Positions 50,538-55,427 of a stretch of 55,427 nt of DNA are shown here, in pieces (the first letter of the stretch is position 1; each line of letters starts with the position of its first letter). Both the position numbers and the translations under genes were made by a program. The DNA is from Shewanella sp. MBTL60-007 (lineage in GTDB: Bacteria; Pseudomonadota; Gammaproteobacteria; Enterobacterales; Shewanellaceae). The stretch lies in assembly GCF_019654915.1 (NCBI RefSeq), contig NZ_BPET01000038.1, positions 1-55,427 on the forward strand. The letters run 5' to 3'. The notes under the pieces are model-generated. The model was not told the DNA's origin. It did no database searches and worked only from the letters and a program-made list of their open reading frames with translations.

Positions 50538-53414
50538 TTAGTTTAATTGAAACTCTACCGCTCCAATATCAATGACCTTTGAGCCATCATTATCACCATC
50601 TAAGGGCCTCATTACCCCATTGATATCCACATCCAGCGCTGAGGCGATTCCTGCATCAATTGCTGGTGAATTACTTAGCGGATAACCCGCGTGATCAATA
50701 AGTGGATCAACAAAGATGCTGCCCATTTCGGTCTGCTTATTTTGCAAATCATTAAAATGGGTATCGACTTGGTAAATCAGGTTATTTGTCAGGTTAAAAG
50801 ATGTGCTAGGAGTGAATTCTGCGAGGTTACTAGAATAGGAGGCGTTTTCTATTAAAAAGCGAGACATAGAGAGTATATTGTTGTTGATGGTGGCGTCATA
50901 ATGCGGCGCGACAGCGCCGCTGTATACTAGCTCAAGCATTTTTCCTATGCCTTGAAATGTGTTGTTATTCATCGTTATTTCAGCATTTGGATAAGCTCTA
51001 ATAAAATCACATGCCCAATACACATCCGGGTGAGTCAGCAAGTTCCCTGAATAGATATTGTTGACGACGGTAGTCGTTGTGGCCTCATGGGTGTCGTAAT
51101 TGCCAATTTCAATATAGGGGCAATGGTAACTTTCTCGCACATAGTCGTAGGCATACCCTGTATCTAGCGCCGCGCCAACTAGTCTATTTTGCTCTAATGT
51201 AAGCTCACTAAAGCTCTGGATAAATGTACCAATTAGATGATAGTCAGTGCCATCAAAGAGGTTGCTCTTTATGACAGCGCTTCCTTGTTTTACCTGAATA
51301 TAGTGACTCGCAATGGTAAAACCGTTGAGCTGACTATTGTTGCCGATTTTTATGCTAGGGGCGCTAAAAGCTGTGGCGTTGTCTAAATCAAAATATAGCT
51401 TTGCATCCAGTGATTCCGCCTTGAGTTGCGTTGTTTTCTTACTGAGATCGAGTGCGCCCAAGTAAATGCCCGCTGGGACCATAACAGTACTGTTATCTGC
51501 TGCTGCATCGATCTGCTGCTGAAGTGACAGGGTTGGCTGCCCAGCGACGATAGGAAACTCGGCATAGCCAAGGAGCTGATCTTGGGTTGTGTCGCTTCTG
51601 GCGGTAAAGACTATCAGACCATCGCCTTGGTTTTGAGCTGAAACCGTCAGCTTAAATTTGTTATAAGAACTATCCTTTGTAAAAATAAGCTCATCACTTT
51701 CTAAGCAGTCATACCAGCTGGAGCTATCCTGTTCATAACATTGAGCAGAAGTGAGCGTTACAAATGCGGGGACGTGAATTTTTACCTTAAAACCTGCAAT
51801 TGGATCTAAGTTCCCTGAGTCAGTCTCTTGCTGGTGGAAGATAAATTCAGCCTGCTCCTGTTCACTTGTCAGCATCATAATGTGGTGCTGGTCATAAGGC
51901 GCTTGAAAACCAAATTGAGCATTTATAGGCAGTCTAGCGATTTCGATTGAGGCGCTATCATTAGTCGTGTTTAAATCATGGCCAACATACTTTGCTGTAG
52001 CTGAAAGACTACTCGTTAGTGCGCCTGTGTGTTCTTCATTGGCAGTTAAATACACCTTATGATTAGATTGATTGCCGGGGCGGATATAGTCAATTCGACA
52101 CGAAAGTTGTAAGTGGTCGTTCGAAACATTGCATAAGCGGTCCGATTGATATCGAGTGCTATCAAATTGCGTTGGAGCCTGTGTTGTGTAGGTGATATCT
52201 ACTACTGCATTTTGAGCCGAATCAGCACTACTCGTTATTGAAGCTAACACTTCTATTGCAGCACCATAATTTTTAGGTGTATGGCTGAGTGAAATACCGA
52301 TATCAGCAAGCCGTGGCGTTAATTCTGCGTTAGCTGGGTGGCCAAAGTGAGTGAATTCATCTAGGTTGCTAAAACCATCTCCATCCAGATCTTGCTGGGC
52401 GTCACTAGGATCTAATGGGTTAAGGCCAAATGTGAGCTCCCACGCATTGGTCATTCCATCAGCGTCATCATCAGCAAACGAGAACAGCATCGAGTTGTCG
52501 AAATACTCCTGCAAGAAGATGTACTCGATTGTTTCCCCTTGGCTATCGAGTTTGACTCGATAAAATGGATAATTTGAGATGACGTTACCTCTTTGTTGGG
52601 TATAAAACTCAACAGAAAGTTGTGCGGTATTTTCATCGGCACCACTGATGATAAGCGTCCCCTGTTCTTCTAAGGTTGGGATCATTGTGTTAAGGACGAA
52701 AGGCGTTGAGGTATATAGGTGCCAATAACCAAAGTCTGAATCGTATACTTGCCCACGAACGGTAAAACCGTTGTTATCTGAACAGAGAATGCTACTGCCA
52801 CCGATGCGAAAAGAGGTAAAGTCGGCATAGTAAACTTGATGGCCGGAGCTTGGTTCGGTAAACATCAAGTTATATAGCCCCTCTGTTTTTGGGCAAGCAT
52901 CGCCATGCTCTATATGTTGAGCTGTGCCCGCTAGCACTCTTTCGCCTAGCAAGTTTGTCACCCTTACATCTTCGAATATAATGGTGCTATCAATTAGGCT
53001 ACCATTGGCTGAAAATTTATTAGCTCTAATCGTTGCCTGGCCATTCGTGACCATGCCATCTTCAGCGCAGTTCTCAAACGAAACTTGCTTTTCATTATCA
53101 GCATTGCCATCAGAAATAGTGAGTTTCCCTCCACCACTGCAGCTTGAGCCAACCTCTCCGGTATGATCTTGGTAATCAGGCAAAAGCTCTGGAGCGAGTG
53201 ACACGATGTACTGATAGACTTGCCCGAGTGTTGCTTCATTGAGAGTTGCAGCTGAGCGATTGCCGCTATAGGCACTATCAACATCGATATATTTGGCTAA
53301 GGGATCGCTCGGTGTTGGATCGGGTTGCTCGGGGGAGGGGGTTGAGCCGCTATCAGAGCCACCGCCACAGCCAGAAAGTAAGGCAAAAAAAAGTACTAAA
53401 CTTAGGAGCTTCAT
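50538..53414 (-). CDS. Large surface lipoprotein with calcium-type repeats and a beta-helix domain
   Basis: A 958-residue lipoprotein: lipobox LLSGC (Cys16), then a Gly/Ser/Pro-rich linker (SGSTPSPEQPDPTPSDP). Residues about 40-310 are an unrecognised beta domain with several cysteines. Residues about 320-360 have thrombospondin-type-3-like calcium loops (DDDADGMTNAWEL, DLDGDGFSNLDEF). A DUF11/CARDB-like Ig region (about 365-490) follows. Residues about 660-940 look like a right-handed parallel beta-helix (IVAGQPTLSLQQQIDAAADN start; repeated Asn-rich turns) with a final DIGAVEFQ, as in choice-of-anchor and pectate-lyase-like proteins. Probably an extracellular polysaccharide-binding or adhesive protein. 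Enzymatic activity cannot be assigned. Confidence 0.75.
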   Translation of the reverse strand: MKLLSLVLFFALLSGCGGGSDSGSTPSPEQPDPTPSDPLAKYIDVDSAYSGNRSAATLNEATLGQVYQYIVSLAPELLPDYQDHTGEVGSSCSGGGKLTISDGNADNEKQVSFENCAEDGMVTNGQATIRANKFSANGSLIDSTIIFEDVRVTNLLGERVLAGTAQHIEHGDACPKTEGLYNLMFTEPSSGHQVYYADFTSFRIGGSSILCSDNNGFTVRGQVYDSDFGYWHLYTSTPFVLNTMIPTLEEQGTLIISGADENTAQLSVEFYTQQRGNVISNYPFYRVKLDSQGETIEYIFLQEYFDNSMLFSFADDDADGMTNAWELTFGLNPLDPSDAQQDLDGDGFSNLDEFTHFGHPANAELTPRLADIGISLSHTPKNYGAAIEVLASITSSADSAQNAVVDITYTTQAPTQFDSTRYQSDRLCNVSNDHLQLSCRIDYIRPGNQSNHKVYLTANEEHTGALTSSLSATAKYVGHDLNTTNDSASIEIARLPINAQFGFQAPYDQHHIMMLTSEQEQAEFIFHQQETDSGNLDPIAGFKVKIHVPAFVTLTSAQCYEQDSSSWYDCLESDELIFTKDSSYNKFKLTVSAQNQGDGLIVFTARSDTTQDQLLGYAEFPIVAGQPTLSLQQQIDAAADNSTVMVPAGIYLGALDLSKKTTQLKAESLDAKLYFDLDNATAFSAPSIKIGNNSQLNGFTIASHYIQVKQGSAVIKSNLFDGTDYHLIGTFIQSFSELTLEQNRLVGAALDTGYAYDYVRESYHCPYIEIGNYDTHEATTTTVVNNIYSGNLLTHPDVYWACDFIRAYPNAEITMNNNTFQGIGKMLELVYSGAVAPHYDATINNNILSMSRFLIENASYSSNLAEFTPSTSFNLTNNLIYQVDTHFNDLQNKQTEMGSIFVDPLIDHAGYPLSNSPAIDAGIASALDVDINGVMRPLDGDNDGSKVIDIGAVEFQLN

Positions 53415-53608
53415 ATAATAATTATCCTTTTATTATAATTGTTTGGCTGTATATTTAATGCTGATCAAGGCGTGATGATAACCCTTTGTTTACAGGGTGT
53501 TCAATCTTTGTTTACTTTTACTTGTCTTGTTCATTCATTTCTAATCGCGGTGATTATAGTCAGTAGCTTTAGCGGTGTGTTCTGCATTAAAATCCGTCGT
53601 TAAACTTT

Positions 53609-53648
53609 AAATAGCAACCCCATGAGATAGGGTTGCTATTTTGTTTTT
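53609..53648 (+). terminator. Strong hairpin upstream of the DMT exporter gene
   Basis: AAATAGCAACCC (53609-53620) pairs perfectly with GGGTTGCTATTT (53630-53641) around 9 nt, followed by TGTTTTT. It looks like a textbook intrinsic terminator on the plus strand but lies between two divergent genes, with no known transcript ending there. Confidence 0.75.
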
Positions 53649-53731
53649 AGCGCGTAGAAGTGGATGCATTCTCTATCGACGCTGATGTTATTTTCTAATT
53701 GGCTATTCGCCCCTTTTTAAGAGTGCTATTG

Positions 53732-54658
53732 ATGCGCGGAGTCTTGTATTTATTTATCGCCACCTTGTTGGCTGCCGTGGGCTGGGTAGCCTCAAAAATT
53801 GTGGTGCAATCTATGCCTGGTGAGTTATTTATCGGCTCTCGCTTTCTATTGGCAAGCATAGTCTTACTGCCATTTTGCTATAAAAGTCTGTTGAAACTGA
53901 GTATGAGGCAGGTGCTATCTGCCTGTGGTGTAGGCGTTTTTCTCGGGCTCGCATTGCAAGTCTGGATCTACGCGGTATCGATTAGCGACAGTTTGTCAGA
54001 GGGAGCATTTATCATGAGTCTGGCGATGATCATCGCGCCACTGACCGCTTGGCTCCTGTTTCAAGTTAAACCTAACCACGCCTTTTGGATAGCCTTGCCA
54101 GTGAGTACGACGGGCATGATGTTGCTAAGCTTAACCAATGGCTGGAAGATGGAGTCGAGTCAGTTGTTATTCTTGCTGGCATCGGCATTACTCTCAGTTC
54201 ACTTTGTGATGAATAAACGCGTTAGCGGTAATTTAAAGCCACTGGTTTCTATCTGCTTGCAGCTATTTGTGGTCGGTTTAGTTGGCTTGATGTATTCGTT
54301 TTACACCCAGCCCCATAGCATAGGCTTTTCCAGTAATCTGATTATCTGGTTTGCGATTTCGACTTTAATCGCTACCTCTGTGCGCTACCTATTACAGACT
54401 ATGGGGCAGTATAAGGTGAGTATGGAGACCGCGGCATTGTTGATGATCTTAGAGCCTGTTTGGACGCTGCTATTGAGTATTACTATGCTGGGAGAGACGC
54501 TTGAGCTGCAAAAATTGATAGGTGGTGGAGTGATCTTTTTGTCGCTGTTTCTATATATCAAATTGTCGCGACGCTTTGCTAAGGCGGAACGAGCTGAGAT
54601 CGTTAAAGCGGAGACGGTAAAAGCTGAGACGGGAAAAGCCGAACGGCCTGCGGCCTAG
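53732..54658 (+). CDS. EamA/DMT-family transporter with repeat-derived tail
   Basis: A 308-residue inner-membrane protein with ten hydrophobic helices in two EamA repeats (WVASKIVVQSMPGELFIGSR; VHFVMNKRVSGNLKPLVSIC; ETAALLMILEPVWTLLLSIT then LGETLELQKLIGGGVIF). It probably exports a small metabolite. The last 25 residues (AKAERAEIVKAETVKAETGK, then AERPAA) are not part of the fold and are encoded by the edge of the repeat island that follows. ATG 53732 is preferred to the TTG at 53699 because it begins at the first helix and has AAGAG upstream. Confidence 0.85.
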   Translation: MRGVLYLFIATLLAAVGWVASKIVVQSMPGELFIGSRFLLASIVLLPFCYKSLLKLSMRQVLSACGVGVFLGLALQVWIYAVSISDSLSEGAFIMSLAMIIAPLTAWLLFQVKPNHAFWIALPVSTTGMMLLSLTNGWKMESSQLLFLLASALLSVHFVMNKRVSGNLKPLVSICLQLFVVGLVGLMYSFYTQPHSIGFSSNLIIWFAISTLIATSVRYLLQTMGQYKVSMETAALLMILEPVWTLLLSITMLGETLELQKLIGGGVIFLSLFLYIKLSRRFAKAERAEIVKAETVKAETGKAERPAA

Positions 54659-55427
54659 GGAACGTGACTGCGTCACTCACAGAACGCTGCGCTTACGGAA
54701 AAGATGGGAAAGTTAATAAAGGCTCTAGGTACTAGGAAAAGCAGGTTCTAGGAAAGGCTAAGACGGTACAAGCTGAGACGGTAAAAGCCGAGATGGGAAA
54801 AGCCGGTTAAAAGCAGGAAAAAGCGGTGTTTGTTGTAGGTCGGGCTTTAGCCCGTCATGTTTGTGATTTTCCTAGCAGGGCGAAGCCCGCCCTCGTAGCG
54901 AAGCGTCCTAGGATCTAGTTCCTTCTTTTAAAGCCGAGACGGGAAAAGCCGGTTAAAAGCAGGAAAAAGCGGTGTTTGTTGTAGGTCGGGCTTTAGCCCG
55001 TCAAGCTTGTGTTTTTCCTAGCAGGGCGAAGCCCGCCCTCGCAGCGAAGCGCCCTAGGCTCTAGTTCCTTCTTTTAAAGCTTAGACGGAAAAGCCGGTTA
55101 AAAGCAGGAAAAAGCGGTGTTTGTTGTAGGTCGGGCTTTAGCCCGTCATGTTTGTGATTTTCTTAGCAGGGCGTAGCCCGCCCTAGAAGCGTAGCGCCCT
55201 AGGATCTAGCCGCTTCTTTTAAAGCCGAGATGGGAAAAGCCGGTTAAAAGCAGGGAAAATCGGTGTTTGTTGTAGGTCGGGCTTTAGCCCGTCATGTTTG
55301 TGATTTTCCTAGCAGGGCGAAGCCCGCCCTAGAAGCGAAGCGTCCTAGGATCTAGTTTCTTCTTTGAAAGCCGAGATGGGAAAAGCCGGTTAAAAGCAGG
55401 GAAAAGCGGTGTTTGTTGTAGGTCGGG
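54590..55427. repeat. REP-rich composite repeat island, right copy, with a 145-146-bp tandem array
   Basis: It begins inside the exporter gene and runs off the right edge. After a GGCCTGCGGCC/GTGACTGCGTCAC block (about 54639-54704) come four tandem units of 145-146 bp starting at 54787, 54933, 55079 and 55225, with a fifth starting at 55370. Each unit has hairpin A (54831, 54977, 55122, 55268, 55414) and hairpin B (54871, 55017, 55162, 55308). The unit at 55079 carries changes in the hairpin B loops (GTA for GAA), so copies are diverging. The same modules make up the island at 46.9-47.7 kb. Confidence 0.92.

Noticed and set aside
54787..55427. Regularly spaced palindromic repeats as a CRISPR array
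   Set aside because: The units are 145-146 bp and repeated over their whole length, with no unique spacers, and no cas genes are present. They are tandem REP-type units.
46920..55427. The 7-kb segment between the two repeat islands as a composite transposon
   Set aside because: No transposase, integrase or target-site duplication is seen, and the genes inside (ycaO in particular) look like ordinary chromosomal genes.

Overview
The window reads as a chromosomal stretch of a marine gammaproteobacterium, most likely Shewanella or a close relative. The support is an outer-membrane OmcA/MtrC-type multiheme cytochrome, a perfect FNR/EtrA-type box, a lysine riboswitch in front of an NhaC-family carrier, an OsmC-YcaO fusion, and several small families typical of that group (DUF3297, DUF3083, RRF-like). 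Genus assignment is inference; no rRNA or tRNA gene is present.

Layout. (1) 1-4.4 kb is an AT-rich accessory segment: a CBASS-type nucleotidyltransferase whose partner gene runs off the left edge, a REP-associated tyrosine transposase (RAYT) element with 20-bp inverted ends, two exported proteins of unknown function, a broken acidic ORF, and three related micro-ORFs sharing an Ile-Ala-Glu-Val core. (2) 4.4-8.3 kb: an immunity-like small protein, an extracellular endonuclease/phosphatase-family lipoprotein, a small exported protein and a zinc-protease lipoprotein. (3) 8.3-15.9 kb: a tightly overlapping minus-strand operon for an Mrp/Mbh-type cation/proton antiporter, in the order E-F-G-(DUF4040+B)-C-D1-D2-small membrane protein-D3. 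(4) 16-31.8 kb: single genes, among them Rap1a-like and Imm11-like proteins, a serine hydrolase, dCMP deaminase, M20 peptidase, monoheme cytochrome lipoprotein, Hsp20, Bax-like glucosaminidase, a GGDEF protein, DUF3083 and a cold-shock protein. (5) 31.8-36.7 kb: CRP-like and FNR boxes, a nine-heme outer-membrane cytochrome lipoprotein, then the lysine riboswitch and its transporter. (6) 36.8-40.8 kb: RRF-like protein, LysE-type exporter, acetyltransferase and ankyrin protein. (7) 40.8-46.9 kb: an AraC regulator divergent from an overlapping operon of alkyl-DHAP-synthase-like oxidase, GlpD-like dehydrogenase and FGGY kinase, which together suggest ether-glycerolipid metabolism. (8) 46.9-55.4 kb: two islands of the same REP-rich composite repeat flank a small membrane protein, OsmC-YcaO, a large beta-helix lipoprotein and a DMT exporter. 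The right island is a 145-146-bp tandem array and supplies the C-terminal tail of the exporter.

Genes that probably act together are the nine Mrp-like subunits (secondary ion pumping), the riboswitch with LysW (lysine uptake), the AraC/AGPS/GlpD/FGGY set, and the CBASS cyclase with its off-window neighbour. Most other genes stand alone between intrinsic terminators. The observations most worth a second look are the CBASS locus, the IAEV micro-ORFs, the interrupted acidic ORF, the three-antiporter Mrp variant, the ether-lipid-like operon, the nine-heme cytochrome with its distant FNR/CRP sites, and the repeat array that has become coding sequence.
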